64,000 nucleotides of DNA from Rhodopseudomonas julia (lineage in GTDB: Bacteria > Pseudomonadota > Alphaproteobacteria > Rhizobiales > Afifellaceae): positions 558,001-622,000 of the forward strand of contig NZ_JAUSUK010000002.1 in assembly GCF_030813515.1 (NCBI RefSeq), given 5' to 3'. The notes under the pieces are model-generated. The model searched no databases, was not told the DNA's origin, and saw only the letters and a list, made by a program, of their open reading frames with translations. Positions 1-8,368 of the stretch are shown here, piece by piece. Positions within the stretch are counted from its first letter, which is position 1. Every line of letters begins with the position of its first letter. The translations under genes were made by a program, and so were the position numbers.

Positions 1-1
1 C

Positions 2-1249
2 CTCAAGGCTGAGATCAACCATCGCTCGGTTTTTGCCCGCAAGAACTACTTCTATCCCGATCTGCCGCAGGGCTATCAGATCTCGCAGTACGACCAGCCG
101 ATCGTCGGCGAGGGCGAGATGATCGTCGAGGTCGGCCCCGACAAGAAGGGCGAGTTCGAAGAGATTACGGTGGGCATCGAGCGGCTGCATCTGGAACAGG
201 ATGCCGGCAAATCGCTGCACGATCAGCACGAGACGATGAGCTTCGTCGATCTCAACCGCTCGGGCGTGGCCCTGATGGAGATCGTCTCCAAGCCGGATCT
301 CAGGTCTTCCGACGAGGCCAAGGCCTATCTCGCCAAGCTGCGCTCGATCCTGCGCTATCTCCGGACCTCCGACGCCGATATGGACAAGGGCAATCTCAGG
401 GCCGACATCAACGTGTCCGTGCGCCGGCCGGGCGAGCCTTTCGGAACGCGCTGCGAGATCAAGAACGTCAATTCCATTCGCTTCGCGGGCCAGGCGATCG
501 AATACGAGGCGCGCCGCCAGATCGGCGTCATCGAGGATGGCGGCAAGATCGATCAGGAGACGCGGCTCTTCGACCCGAACAAGGGCGAGACGCGGTCGAT
601 GCGCTCCAAGGAAGAGGCGCATGATTACCGCTATTTCCCCGATCCCGACCTTCTGCCGCTCGAGATCGACGCCGCCTATGTCGAGGCGCTTGCCGCCGAT
701 CTGCCGGAACTTCCCGACGACAAGCGCGTGCGGCTGATTAAGGCTTTCGGCCTGTCGGCCTATGATGCGTCGATCCTCGTCTCGGAGCGCGCCATCGCCG
801 ATTATTTCGAGCATGTCGCGGAAGGCCGTGACGGCAAGCAGGCGGCGAACTGGGTGATCAACGATCTTTTGGGTGCGCTCAACAAGGACGGCCGAACGAT
901 CGAGGATTCGCCCGTCTCGCCGGCGCAGCTCGGCGAAATTCTCGACATGCTCAAGGAAGAGGTGATCTCCGGCAAGATCGCCAAGGACCTCTTCGAGATC
1001 GTCTACAGTGAGGGCGGGGATCCGCGCGACATCGTCGAGGCGCGGGGCATGAAGCAGGTGACCGACACCGGCGCTATCGAAAAGGTGGTGGACGAGGTGA
1101 TCGCCGCCAATCCCGACAAGGTGGAGCAGGCGAAAGCGAAGCCGACGATGATCGGCTGGTTCGTCGGTCAGGTGATGAAGGCGAGCCAGGGCAAGGCCAA
1201 TCCGCAGGCCGTCAACGCCCTGCTGAAGGAGAAGCTCGGCATCGAGTAG
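2..1249 (+). CDS. gatB: Asp/Glu-tRNA amidotransferase subunit B, 3' part
   Basis: C-terminal part of GatB, the subunit of the GatCAB amidotransferase that binds misacylated Asp-tRNA(Asn)/Glu-tRNA(Gln) and activates it for transamidation. The reading frame is open from base 2, before the first internal ATG, and begins with the family hallmark [17 protein letters not shown], so the true start lies upstream of the window. The core continues with conserved blocks such as [21 protein letters not shown] and EIKNVNS, then the [14 protein letters not shown] segment, and ends with the helical YqeY-like tail (about the last 150 residues) that contacts tRNA. The usual full length is near 490-500 residues, so roughly 80 are missing. 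The rest of the gat operon would lie to the left. Confidence 0.97.
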   Translation, partial: LKAEINHRSVFARKNYFYPDLPQGYQISQYDQPIVGEGEMIVEVGPDKKGEFEEITVGIERLHLEQDAGKSLHDQHETMSFVDLNRSGVALMEIVSKPDLRSSDEAKAYLAKLRSILRYLRTSDADMDKGNLRADINVSVRRPGEPFGTRCEIKNVNSIRFAGQAIEYEARRQIGVIEDGGKIDQETRLFDPNKGETRSMRSKEEAHDYRYFPDPDLLPLEIDAAYVEALAADLPELPDDKRVRLIKAFGLSAYDASILVSERAIADYFEHVAEGRDGKQAANWVINDLLGALNKDGRTIEDSPVSPAQLGEILDMLKEEVISGKIAKDLFEIVYSEGGDPRDIVEARGMKQVTDTGAIEKVVDEVIAANPDKVEQAKAKPTMIGWFVGQVMKASQGKANPQAVNALLKEKLGIE

Positions 1250-1317
1250 GTTGAGCTGAAAACGAGAGCGGAGCGGCGGCGAAGCCCGTCCTCCGCCTTT
1301 CCCGGGGGGCGTTTTGC

Positions 1318-1668
1318 ATGAACTCGCAGGCTCTCGCGATGACCGCGCGCTTTTGTTCGCTCATTGCGTTCCTTCTCGGCGTGCTCATCTGGGCAGCGGG
1401 TGCTTCCGACCTCGCGCTCAACTTTCACATGATCGCCGGCGGCATTTTTCTCGCCGCGTTGTGGATGTTGAGCCGCCGCTTGCTGACGGCGCGGCCCTGG
1501 ATCGCGGCCGCGGGCTTCATCTTGATCCCGTTCGTCGTGCTGGCCGGCATCGCGCCGATTTTTGTGGCCATCGATGGGCGGCTGACCGGTGTCCTGCATC
1601 TCGGGCTCGCTCTTGCCGCCATCGCTGTCGCGGAGATGACCGCCAAAAGGTTGAAGCTTGCGGTTTGA
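1318..1668 (+). CDS. Small four-helix membrane protein (paralogue 1)
   Basis: A 116-residue hydrophobic protein with about four predicted transmembrane helices (roughly residues 10-30, 36-54, 60-82, 88-107) and a basic C-terminus (AKRLKLAV). I do not recognise a named family. It is clearly related to the next gene, with the same length, helix pattern, an LxxHMxxGGxFxxxLW motif in helix 2 and an AAIAxAEMTAKRLKL-type end. It starts at an ATG preceded by a G-rich tract, 68 bases after gatB, on the same strand. The function is unknown; the amphipathic His/Met motif could bind a ligand or metal, but that is speculation. Confidence 0.7.
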   Translation: MNSQALAMTARFCSLIAFLLGVLIWAAGASDLALNFHMIAGGIFLAALWMLSRRLLTARPWIAAAGFILIPFVVLAGIAPIFVAIDGRLTGVLHLGLALAAIAVAEMTAKRLKLAV

Positions 1669-1827
1669 GAACGCGATCCTCGGCGGTCTGAAGGTCGGGC
1701 AGAACGTCTTTCCCGCCCAATGCATCACGCGGACAGGATCGGCTTCAGCGGCCCGGCGAGCGATGATCGTCGGCTTCGGGCAACTGGCGTTTCGACAGAC
1801 ACCAAATTCTGAATTGGAGAGCGAACG

Positions 1828-2184
1828 ATGACGAAAATGCTGATCATGGCCGCACGGGTGCTGGCCCTCGTCGCGCTGGCCCTCGGGGCGGCCTGGTGGT
1901 TCGGCTATTACGGGCTGCCCATCCATCTTCACATGACCTTCGGCGGGCTTTTCGTGCTGACCTTGTGGGCGCTCGCCCTCAAAGTGATGCCGGTCTCTAA
2001 GGGGGTGGCCGCAGCAGCTTTCCTGCTCGGTCTCGTTCTGCCCGTCGTCGGATTTGCGCAGCTCCACATGCCGGTCGCGAGCACGCCCTGGCTCCTGCAG
2101 CTCGTACATGTGGTGGTCGCGCTCGCCGCCATCGGCATTGCGGAAGCGGCAGCAAAGCGCGCCAAGCTCGTGGCAAATGCGTGA
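1828..2184 (+). CDS. Small four-helix membrane protein (paralogue 2)
   Basis: A 118-residue integral membrane protein with four predicted helices, a tandem paralogue of the gene ending at 1668. Helix 2 carries PIHLHMTFGGLFVLTLW, matching NFHMIAGGIFLAALW in the first copy. The C-terminal helix ends AAIGIAEAAAKRAKLV, matching AAIAVAEMTAKRLKLAV. The start is well supported by a GGAGAG Shine-Dalgarno seven bases before ATG. The 159-base spacer between the copies shows no terminator I can identify, so co-transcription is possible. The role is unknown. Confidence 0.72.
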   Translation: MTKMLIMAARVLALVALALGAAWWFGYYGLPIHLHMTFGGLFVLTLWALALKVMPVSKGVAAAAFLLGLVLPVVGFAQLHMPVASTPWLLQLVHVVVALAAIGIAEAAAKRAKLVANA

Positions 2185-2261
2185 AGGCGAGGGGTCGCCG
2201 AAAGTCGATGTGCGGCCGTCTCGCGATCTCTGCGCGGAAACCTGGATTATTCTGAGGTTTT

Positions 2262-2299
2262 AAGAACAAAAAGGCGGCTGCACTTGTGCGCAGCCGCCT
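2262..2299 (-). terminator. Intrinsic terminator of the 20-residue peptide gene
   Basis: Perfect 9-bp stem GGCGGCTGC (2273-2281) / GCAGCCGCC (2290-2298) with an 8-base loop. Read on the minus strand it is followed by a T-rich tail (CTTTTTGTTCTT), a textbook Rho-independent terminator. No T-run follows on the plus strand, so it serves the minus-strand small gene just upstream (2324-2386). Confidence 0.8.
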
Positions 2300-2323
2300 C
2301 CACAATACCTGGACTGGAAGAGA

Positions 2324-2386
2324 TTACTTCTTGCCGCCCTTACCGCCCTTCGGATCCTTCGGGCCCGGCTTCGGAGTATTTGCCAT
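2324..2386 (-). CDS. 20-residue Lys/Gly/Pro-rich peptide
   Basis: A 21-codon ORF, too short for most gene finders, on the minus strand. It encodes a 20-residue peptide that begins MANTPKPG and ends in a run of Gly and Lys (GGKGGKK), with no hydrophobic residue beyond Met and Ala. It would be strongly basic and disordered. Support for a real gene is contextual: an AGGATAGAG Shine-Dalgarno-like element lies 3-10 bases before the ATG, the codons are GC-rich like the neighbours, and a strong intrinsic terminator follows 25 bases after the stop on the same strand. Such tiny basic proteins are often left unannotated. Possible roles (nucleic-acid or membrane binding) are guesswork. Confidence 0.55.
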   Translation of the reverse strand: MANTPKPGPKDPKGGKGGKK

Positions 2387-2576
2387 CGTCTCTATCCTGA
2401 AAGCATCGGCGGTGTTGGCTGGGCCGGAATTGGCCTTTAGAGCTCACCGTCGATAGATGAAATCTTGTTTTTGACTTGTGTCCGCGTTGAGGCGGAAATG
2501 CGGCACAAATCCGGCAACGTGAAGGTAATGCCGCGATTTTGCGCCGGCGAATGAATGGACGAGAGGACGGAATGAG

Positions 2577-3038
2577 ATGGTCGAATTGGTGATCCGCCGA
2601 GCCAAACGGGGTGACCTTGCGGCGTTGATCGCCATCTTTGCGGCCGATGATATCGGCGGCCATGGCGACACGCTGCATCCTGCGGCTTTGCCGTCCTACC
2701 AGAAGGCGTTCGAGGAGTTGGCGGGCAGCCCGGACGAGTGTCTTTATGTTGCCGAACAGGACGGCGAGGTGATCGGCACCTTCCAGCTCGGCTTTCGCTA
2801 TTCGCTGCCCGATCGCGGCGCCCTGAAAGCCACGCTCGAAGCCGTCCAGGTGCGCCCCGCCGAGCGGGGGCAGGGGATCGGCGGCAAGCTCGTGCGCTTT
2901 GCCATCGCCGAGGCGCGGCGCAAGGGGGCGCATTCGCTTTCCCTCACCTCGAACAACGCCCGTCGCGACGCGCACCGCTTCTATGAGCGGATCGGGTTTC
3001 AGAACACGCATCGCGGCTATAAGCTTTTTCTGGACTAA
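2577..3038 (+). CDS. GNAT family N-acetyltransferase
   Basis: A 153-residue single-domain GCN5-related acetyltransferase. The acetyl-CoA pyrophosphate-binding loop is visible as VRPAERGQGIGGKLVRFAIAE (about residues 91-111, matching the Q/RxxGxG/A pattern), preceded by the strand LEAVQV. The C-terminal block (RRDAHRFYERIGFQ) is the usual motif B end. The substrate cannot be deduced; small-molecule amines or antibiotics are the commonest in this size class. It sits alone between the divergent 20-residue gene and guaA. The ATG at 2577 has a GAGAGGACGG purine stretch upstream, and a nearby ATG at 2572 is out of frame. Confidence 0.88.
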   Translation: MVELVIRRAKRGDLAALIAIFAADDIGGHGDTLHPAALPSYQKAFEELAGSPDECLYVAEQDGEVIGTFQLGFRYSLPDRGALKATLEAVQVRPAERGQGIGGKLVRFAIAEARRKGAHSLSLTSNNARRDAHRFYERIGFQNTHRGYKLFLD

Positions 3039-3096
3039 GGCTTTCTCCGCCGATTGGGTTATTGAGCTCACGCGCACATGCGCCTAAAGGCGTGCC

Positions 3097-4680
3097 ATGA
3101 AAGAGCATCCCTCCGAACAGCACGATACGCTGCTCATCATCGATTTCGGTTCGCAGGTCACCCAGCTCATTGCGCGGCGGGTGCGCGAAGCCGGCGTCTA
3201 TTCCGAAGTCGTGCCCTTCCAGAAGGCCGAAGAGGCGCTCGAGCGGCTCAATCCCCGCGGCATCATCCTTTCTGGCAGCCCGGCGAGTACGACGGAAATC
3301 GACACGCCGCGCGCGCCGCAGGCGATCTTCGAGGCCGGCCTGCCGGTGCTCGGCATCTGTTACGGCGAACAGACGATCTGCCGGCAGCTCGGCGGCGAGG
3401 TGGAGCTTTCCGACCATCGCGAATTCGGCCGCGCCTTTGTCGAGGTGAAAGAGGCCTCGCCGCTGTTCGAAGGCGTGTGGGACAAGGGCTCGCGCTACCA
3501 GGTGTGGATGAGCCACGGCGACAAGGTGACGGCCATCCCCGAAGCCTTTCGCGTCATCGCCGCCTCGAGCGGGGCGCCGTTCGCCGCGATCGCCGATGAG
3601 AGCCGCAAGATCTACGGCGTGCAGTTCCATCCCGAAGTGGTGCACACGCCGGATGGCGCCCGGCTCATCGCGAATTTCGCGCACAAGGTCGTGGGCCTCA
3701 AAGGCGACTGGTCGATGGCGGCCTTCCGCGAGGAGGCGATCTCTCGCATTCGCGAGGATGTCGGCTCCGGCCGTGTCATCTGCGGGCTCTCGGGCGGCGT
3801 CGATTCCTCCGTTGCCGCGGTTCTCCTGCATGAGGCGATCGGCGACCAGCTCACCTGCATCTTCGTCGATCACGGCTTGATGCGGCTCGGCGAGGGCGAG
3901 GAGGTCGTCTCGCTCTTCCGCGACCATTACAATATCCCGCTCGTGCATGTGCGCGCCGAGGACATGTTCCTCTCGGCGCTCGAAGGCGAGGCGGACCCGG
4001 AGACGAAGCGCAAGACGATCGGCCGCCTCTTCATCGAGACCTTTGAAGCCGAGGCGGAGAAGCTTGCGGCCGACGGGCGCAAGGCGCCGGAATTTTTGGC
4101 GCAGGGCACGCTCTATCCGGACGTGATCGAATCCGTTTCCTTCACCGGCGGGCCTTCGGTGACGATCAAATCGCACCACAATGTCGGCGGGCTGCCGGAG
4201 CGGATGAATCTGAAGCTCGTCGAGCCGCTGCGCATGCTCTTCAAGGACGAGGTGAGGGCGCTCGGGCGCGAGCTTGGACTGCCGGAGAGCTTTGTGGGGC
4301 GCCATCCCTTCCCGGGGCCGGGCCTCGCCATCCGCTGCCCGGGCGGTGTGACACGCGAAAAGCTCGACATCCTCAGGAAGGCCGATGCGATCTATCTCGA
4401 CGAGATCCGCAAGGCCGGGCTCTATGACGCGATCTGGCAGGCCTTTGCCGTGCTTTTGCCGGTGCAGACCGTCGGCGTCATGGGCGATGCGCGCACCTAC
4501 GATTTCGTCTGCGCCCTCAGAGCCGTCACCTCCGTCGACGGCATGACGGCCGACTTCTTCCACTTCGACATGGACTTTCTGGGCGCGGCCGCGACGCGCA
4601 TCATCAACGAGGTGAAGGGCATCAACCGCGTCGTCTACGACGTGACGTCGAAGCCGCCGGGAACCATCGAGTGGGAGTGA
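3097..4680 (+). CDS. guaA: GMP synthase (glutamine-hydrolysing)
   Basis: A 527-residue enzyme converting XMP to GMP with ATP and glutamine, the last step of guanine nucleotide synthesis. The N-terminal class I amidotransferase domain (about 1-200) has the nucleophile Cys88 in GICYGEQ and the His178/Glu180 pair in VQFHPE. The ATP-pyrophosphatase domain has the P-loop SGGVDSS at about 232-238. The C-terminal dimerisation domain carries [13 protein letters not shown] and ends in [11 protein letters not shown], the near-invariant GuaA C-terminus. Length is normal and all catalytic residues are present. It lies about 60 bases after the acetyltransferase with no sign of co-regulation. Confidence 0.98.
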   Translation: MKEHPSEQHDTLLIIDFGSQVTQLIARRVREAGVYSEVVPFQKAEEALERLNPRGIILSGSPASTTEIDTPRAPQAIFEAGLPVLGICYGEQTICRQLGGEVELSDHREFGRAFVEVKEASPLFEGVWDKGSRYQVWMSHGDKVTAIPEAFRVIAASSGAPFAAIADESRKIYGVQFHPEVVHTPDGARLIANFAHKVVGLKGDWSMAAFREEAISRIREDVGSGRVICGLSGGVDSSVAAVLLHEAIGDQLTCIFVDHGLMRLGEGEEVVSLFRDHYNIPLVHVRAEDMFLSALEGEADPETKRKTIGRLFIETFEAEAEKLAADGRKAPEFLAQGTLYPDVIESVSFTGGPSVTIKSHHNVGGLPERMNLKLVEPLRMLFKDEVRALGRELGLPESFVGRHPFPGPGLAIRCPGGVTREKLDILRKADAIYLDEIRKAGLYDAIWQAFAVLLPVQTVGVMGDARTYDFVCALRAVTSVDGMTADFFHFDMDFLGAAATRIINEVKGINRVVYDVTSKPPGTIEWE

Positions 4681-4718
4681 CGGATACGAACCCGCGGCAC
4701 CTAGGATAAGCAAATAGA

Positions 4719-5384
4719 ATGACGCGGATACTGAAATATGCGGTCATCGTATTTGCTCTCTTGCTTATCGGCCTCGTGGGTTATGGCGCCAAGGGATATT
4801 GGGATGCGGTATCGGATGCCGAGAGCTTGCGTGCTCGCGCCGACGCAGCGATTGCTCAAGGGCGCGGCGGGGGCTCCCTGGGGGCGGCCCACCGGGATAT
4901 CCTGCTCGCTGTCGAAGACCCGAATTTTTCAACGCATACCGGCGTGGATTTCTCCACCCCGGGCGCCGGCTTGACCACCATCACCCAATCCGCAGCCAAA
5001 CGGCTCGCCTTTGAGGAATTTCACCCCGGCATCGGAAAGATACGCCAGACCGGCTATGCGCTTGGGATGGAGAGCCGTCTTTCCAAGGAGCAGATCCTTG
5101 CCTTGTGGCTGGAGACGCTGGAAATGGGCACCGGTCCCGATGGCTGGATGGTCGGCTTCCATTCGGCAAGCTCAGCGATTTATGGGCGGCCTCCAGCCGA
5201 ACTGACCGACGCCGAGTTTATCCGGCTCGTGGCGGTCCTGATCGCGCCGGCGTCTTATGATCTCGTTGGAAGAGACGCCAAGCTCGACGAACGCGTTGCC
5301 CGAATCCAGCGTTTGGTGGCGGGGGCGTGTGCGCCTTCGGGCTTTTCGGATGTTTGGCTCGAGGGATGCCGGCAACCCGAGTGA
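4719..5384 (+). CDS. GT51-like transglycosylase domain protein
   Basis: A 221-residue protein with one N-terminal transmembrane segment (about 7-27) and a divergent glycosyltransferase family 51 fold, the domain of class A PBPs and MtgA that polymerises lipid II. Visible motifs are EDPNFSTHTGVD (motif 1, catalytic Glu66), GLTTITQSAAKRL (motif 2, family consensus GxSTITQQ) and RLSKEQILALWLETLEMG (motif 3, where the usual YLN is replaced by WLE). The motif spacing is compressed and no transpeptidase domain follows. It may be a small monofunctional peptidoglycan polymerase or a degenerate relative. The gene stands alone downstream of guaA. Confidence 0.75.
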   Translation: MTRILKYAVIVFALLLIGLVGYGAKGYWDAVSDAESLRARADAAIAQGRGGGSLGAAHRDILLAVEDPNFSTHTGVDFSTPGAGLTTITQSAAKRLAFEEFHPGIGKIRQTGYALGMESRLSKEQILALWLETLEMGTGPDGWMVGFHSASSAIYGRPPAELTDAEFIRLVAVLIAPASYDLVGRDAKLDERVARIQRLVAGACAPSGFSDVWLEGCRQPE

Positions 5385-5673
5385 GCCCCGGCTCAGGCGC
5401 TCGCCGCATGCGCACGCCGCCGGCCTTTGAAAGCCGACATGGGACGATGTGCCTAATCGTCGCGACCCGGCAAAAATGCCCCTCGAAAGCGGGGATCGCC
5501 GAACTTTTTTGCTTTCGGTCATCGACTTTCGGCTCCGGACCGGGTTTTTAGTCCGCCAGCCTGAGCCGGTCACGCGATGATCCTTCCCTGTGCCGGCATC
5601 AACTCACACCAGCGCATCCGTTTCGGCCCTCAGACGGCCGGTCGGCATGCCAAGAGCCCCACAGGATCGGTTC
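5385..5673. other. Non-coding gap before the NSS transporter
   Basis: These 289 bases between the GT51-like gene and the transporter contain no ORF with credible coding character. The transporter frame is open upstream to 5590, but the extra 28 residues are unlike the family N-terminus. The only site I can support is the ribosome-binding AGGAT before ATG 5674. Confidence 0.5.
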
Positions 5674-7005
5674 ATGAACGCTCCGCGCGAAAAGTGGCAT
5701 TCCCGCATCGGCTTTGTCGTTGCCGCTGCCGGCTCCGCCGTCGGCCTCGGCAATATCTGGAAGTTTCCCTACATCACCGGCGAGAACGGCGGTGCTGCTT
5801 TCCTTCTGCTTTATCTCGCGATCGTCTTCACGATCGGCCTGTCCGTGCTGCTGGCTGAAGTCGCCGTCGGGCGCGCCAGCCAGAGTGATGCGCTGTCGGC
5901 CTTCAAGGTGCTCGGCCACAAGGGCTGGACCGTGGTCGGCGCGATCGGCCTCACCGTCGCCTTCCTGATCCTGTCGTTTTATTCCGTCATCGCCGGCTGG
6001 ACGATCGCCTATGTGATCAAGTCCGCCGACGGCGCCTTTAGCGGCCTCGACATCGGCGGGATCGGAAACTCCTTCGTGGGCTTCATCTCCGATCCCTGGC
6101 AGCCGTTGATCTATCAGGCGGTGTTTGTCGCGCTCACCGTCTTCGTGGTGTTGAAGGGCGTCGCCTCCGGCATCGAACGGGTCAGCAAGATCCTGATGCC
6201 CGTTCTGTTCCTGATCCTGCTCGCCCTCGTCGCCCGCTCGATGACGTTGCCGGGCGCGGAAGCAGGCCTGAAATTCTTCCTGTCGCCGGACTTTTCCAAG
6301 ATCAACGGCACCGTCTTCATGGCCGCCCTCGGCCAGGCCTTCTTTTCGCTCTCCATCGGCATGGCGGCGATGCTGACCTACGGCTCCTATCTCGACCGGG
6401 ACACACGCATCGGTCGCTCGGCCTGGTACATCGTCTCCCTCGATACGATGGTGGCGATCCTTGCCGGCCTCGCCATCCTGCCGGCGGTCTTTGCCTTCGG
6501 TCTCGACCCGGCGGCCGGCCCCGCGCTCACCTTCATCACCTTGCCGACGGTGTTCCAGGCAATGCCCGGCGGCGCGATCTTCGGCCCCGCCTTCTTCGTG
6601 CTGTTGCTGATCGCGGCGCTGACCTCCTCGGTCTCGCTCTTGGAGCCGCTCGTTGCCCTGTTCCGCGACCGCGGTTTCGGGCGGGTGCCCACGACGATCG
6701 CCATCGGCGTCGTCACCTTCCTGCTTGGCGTTCCGTCCTCGCTGTCGCAAGGGATCTGGGCCGACTACAAGCTGTTCGGCATGGGCTTCCTCGATCTCCT
6801 CGACTTCCTGACCGCCAACATCATGCTGCCGATCTCCGGCCTGATGGTGGCGATCTTCGTCGGCTGGGTGATGGGGCCGCGGGCCGCCAACGAGGTGACC
6901 GTGGACGGCGAGCATCCCGGCATCTTCCTGACCCTGTGGATCTTCATCCTGCGCTTCGTGGCCCCGGTCGCGATCCTGGCGATCCTCATCAACGGCCTGA
7001 TGTAG
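5674..7005 (+). CDS. Sodium-dependent transporter (NSS/SNF family)
   Basis: A 443-residue integral membrane symporter with about 11-12 helices. The family signature is in helix 1: GFVVAAAGSAVGLGNIWKFP, the unwound Na+/substrate site of LeuT-type transporters, followed by NGGAAFLLLYL. Bacterial members move amino acids or related amines with Na+. The start is set at ATG 5674 rather than upstream because translation from there gives MNAPREKWHSRIGFVV, the canonical N-terminus (xxReqWxSRxGFixA), and AGGAT lies seven bases before it. It converges on an Lrp-type amino-acid-responsive regulator gene 145 bases away, which makes an amino-acid substrate plausible but does not prove it. Confidence 0.93.
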   Translation: MNAPREKWHSRIGFVVAAAGSAVGLGNIWKFPYITGENGGAAFLLLYLAIVFTIGLSVLLAEVAVGRASQSDALSAFKVLGHKGWTVVGAIGLTVAFLILSFYSVIAGWTIAYVIKSADGAFSGLDIGGIGNSFVGFISDPWQPLIYQAVFVALTVFVVLKGVASGIERVSKILMPVLFLILLALVARSMTLPGAEAGLKFFLSPDFSKINGTVFMAALGQAFFSLSIGMAAMLTYGSYLDRDTRIGRSAWYIVSLDTMVAILAGLAILPAVFAFGLDPAAGPALTFITLPTVFQAMPGGAIFGPAFFVLLLIAALTSSVSLLEPLVALFRDRGFGRVPTTIAIGVVTFLLGVPSSLSQGIWADYKLFGMGFLDLLDFLTANIMLPISGLMVAIFVGWVMGPRAANEVTVDGEHPGIFLTLWIFILRFVAPVAILAILINGLM

Positions 7006-7149
7006 GGACATCCGGCTTTGCCGGGATGAGAGGCGAGGGGACGCGCGAAAGGTGCGCCCCCTTGCGGACGGAATGGGTGTCGGTGCCTGCCAGGCGCCGT
7101 CATCTCCGTGATTTCGGGACCGGTGCGGTATTCCTGTCGGCCGATACGC

Positions 7150-7650
7150 CTAATCGTCCGCGACCGGGCTCGGTCCTCGTTCGAGATAGGTCGACAAAGC
7201 GATGTAGCTGCGGGTGCCCTTGAAGCCCTCGATGGAATGGATCTGCTCCAGAAGGTCCTCCAATGCCTGCGTGTCGCGAGTCCTCACCTTGAGGAGCATG
7301 GCGCTTTCGCCCGTGACAGTATGGATCTCTTCCACTTCGGGAAGCTCCTGTAGCGCCAGGAGCTGGCGCGTCACCGCCCAGCTCGTCGTGTCGATATGCA
7401 CGAAGGCCAGGAGGGGTCTTCCGAGCCTTGCGCCGTCGAGAACCGCGATATTGGCCTTGATCACGCCATCCTGCCGCAGGCGCTTGACGCGCTCGTGCAC
7501 GGCCGGGGGCGAGAGGTGGAGCAGCTTGCCGAGCTCAGCATAGCTCCGCGTGGAATCCTCAGCCAAAAGACCTAACAGGGTTCGGTCCTTGTCGTCCAAA
7601 CGGGCCGGCGGTGCGAGCCGCTGCCGAACGTGGTTCGTATCTTTGGTCAT
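7150..7650 (-). CDS. Lrp/AsnC family transcriptional regulator
   Basis: A 166-residue feast/famine regulator. The N-terminal winged HTH (about 18-75) includes LDDKDRTLLGLLAEDSTRSYAELG and the recognition segment LSPPAVHERVKRLRQDGVI. The C-terminal RAM/ActD domain (about 80-160) carries the ligand-binding turn VTGESAMLLKV and ends with a YIALSTYLERG strand. Such proteins form octamers that sense amino acids. It is divergent from the DUF2000 gene at 7750, with a 99-base shared AT-rich promoter region. This Lrp-DUF2000 pairing is a common arrangement, so DUF2000 is the likely target, together with self-regulation. Confidence 0.93.
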   Translation of the reverse strand: MTKDTNHVRQRLAPPARLDDKDRTLLGLLAEDSTRSYAELGKLLHLSPPAVHERVKRLRQDGVIKANIAVLDGARLGRPLLAFVHIDTTSWAVTRQLLALQELPEVEEIHTVTGESAMLLKVRTRDTQALEDLLEQIHSIEGFKGTRSYIALSTYLERGPSPVADD

Positions 7651-7749
7651 CGCCCGGAATGCCTTTGGTGCGGAATATCATTCGGCATTATGATGTTTGG
7701 ATCTTACGAAATGCAATAAATACCCGCTTAGTCTGAGGGAAAGTAAGGC

Positions 7750-8157
7750 ATGTTCGACACGAAGGTCGCCATTCTGGTGCTGGACGATCTCGCGACCTGG
7801 CAGAAGCTGAACGTCACCGCGTTCCTCGCCACCGGCGTGGCCACTATGGCGCCGGAGGCGATGGGCGAGCCCTACGAGGATGCAGCGGGACGCCGGTTCG
7901 CCAGTCTCCTCGGACAGCCAATGCTGATCTTTGCGGCGGGAGAAAGCGAGCTCAAGCGCGCCCACCGCATTTCGGGAGAGAAGGGGCTTCTCACTGCCGC
8001 CTATGTCAGGGCGATGTTCTCGACGGGCCACGACGCGGCAAACCGCGAGGCGTTCCGGGCCGAGCCCGCCGATGCCCCCGATCTCGTCGGGATCGCGATC
8101 CGCGGTCCGAAGAAGGACGTCGACAAGGCGATAAAGGGAGCGAAGCTGCATCCATGA
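7750..8157 (+). CDS. DUF2000 family protein
   Basis: A 135-residue single-domain protein of the DUF2000 family. Recognisable features are VAILVLDDLATWQKLNVTAFLATG at the N-terminus, GEPYEDAAGR, the FAAGESELKRAHR helix, MFSTGHDAANREAF and the C-terminal RGPKKDVDKAIKGAKLHP. The family's biochemical function is not established to my knowledge; the fold is thought to resemble peptidyl-tRNA hydrolase-2. It is expressed divergently from an Lrp-type regulator, suggesting an amino-acid-linked role. Length matches the family and the protein looks intact. A GGGAAAGTAAGG purine-rich stretch precedes the ATG. Confidence 0.88.
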   Translation: MFDTKVAILVLDDLATWQKLNVTAFLATGVATMAPEAMGEPYEDAAGRRFASLLGQPMLIFAAGESELKRAHRISGEKGLLTAAYVRAMFSTGHDAANREAFRAEPADAPDLVGIAIRGPKKDVDKAIKGAKLHP

Positions 8158-8368
8158 TCGAAGCTTCGGCTGTCGTCTTTCCCAGCTCTTGGCCTTCGTG
8201 ACCTTCAGCTCTTTGTGTCGCGGGCGCGACGCCGATGGTTTTGCGCAAGGCGAGGACGTCTGTGCGATGATCCGCCTTTCCTGAAACTCGCCGGCCTGAA
8301 TCCCGCCGACATGAAGGCCGGCGGGATCGAGCAATGTCATGCCGTGAGACGGCGCGGTCGTTCGTGGA

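Noticed and set aside
2944-4713. 589-codon minus-strand frame
   Set aside because: Antisense to guaA, which has all catalytic motifs; Arg/His/Asp-rich shadow.
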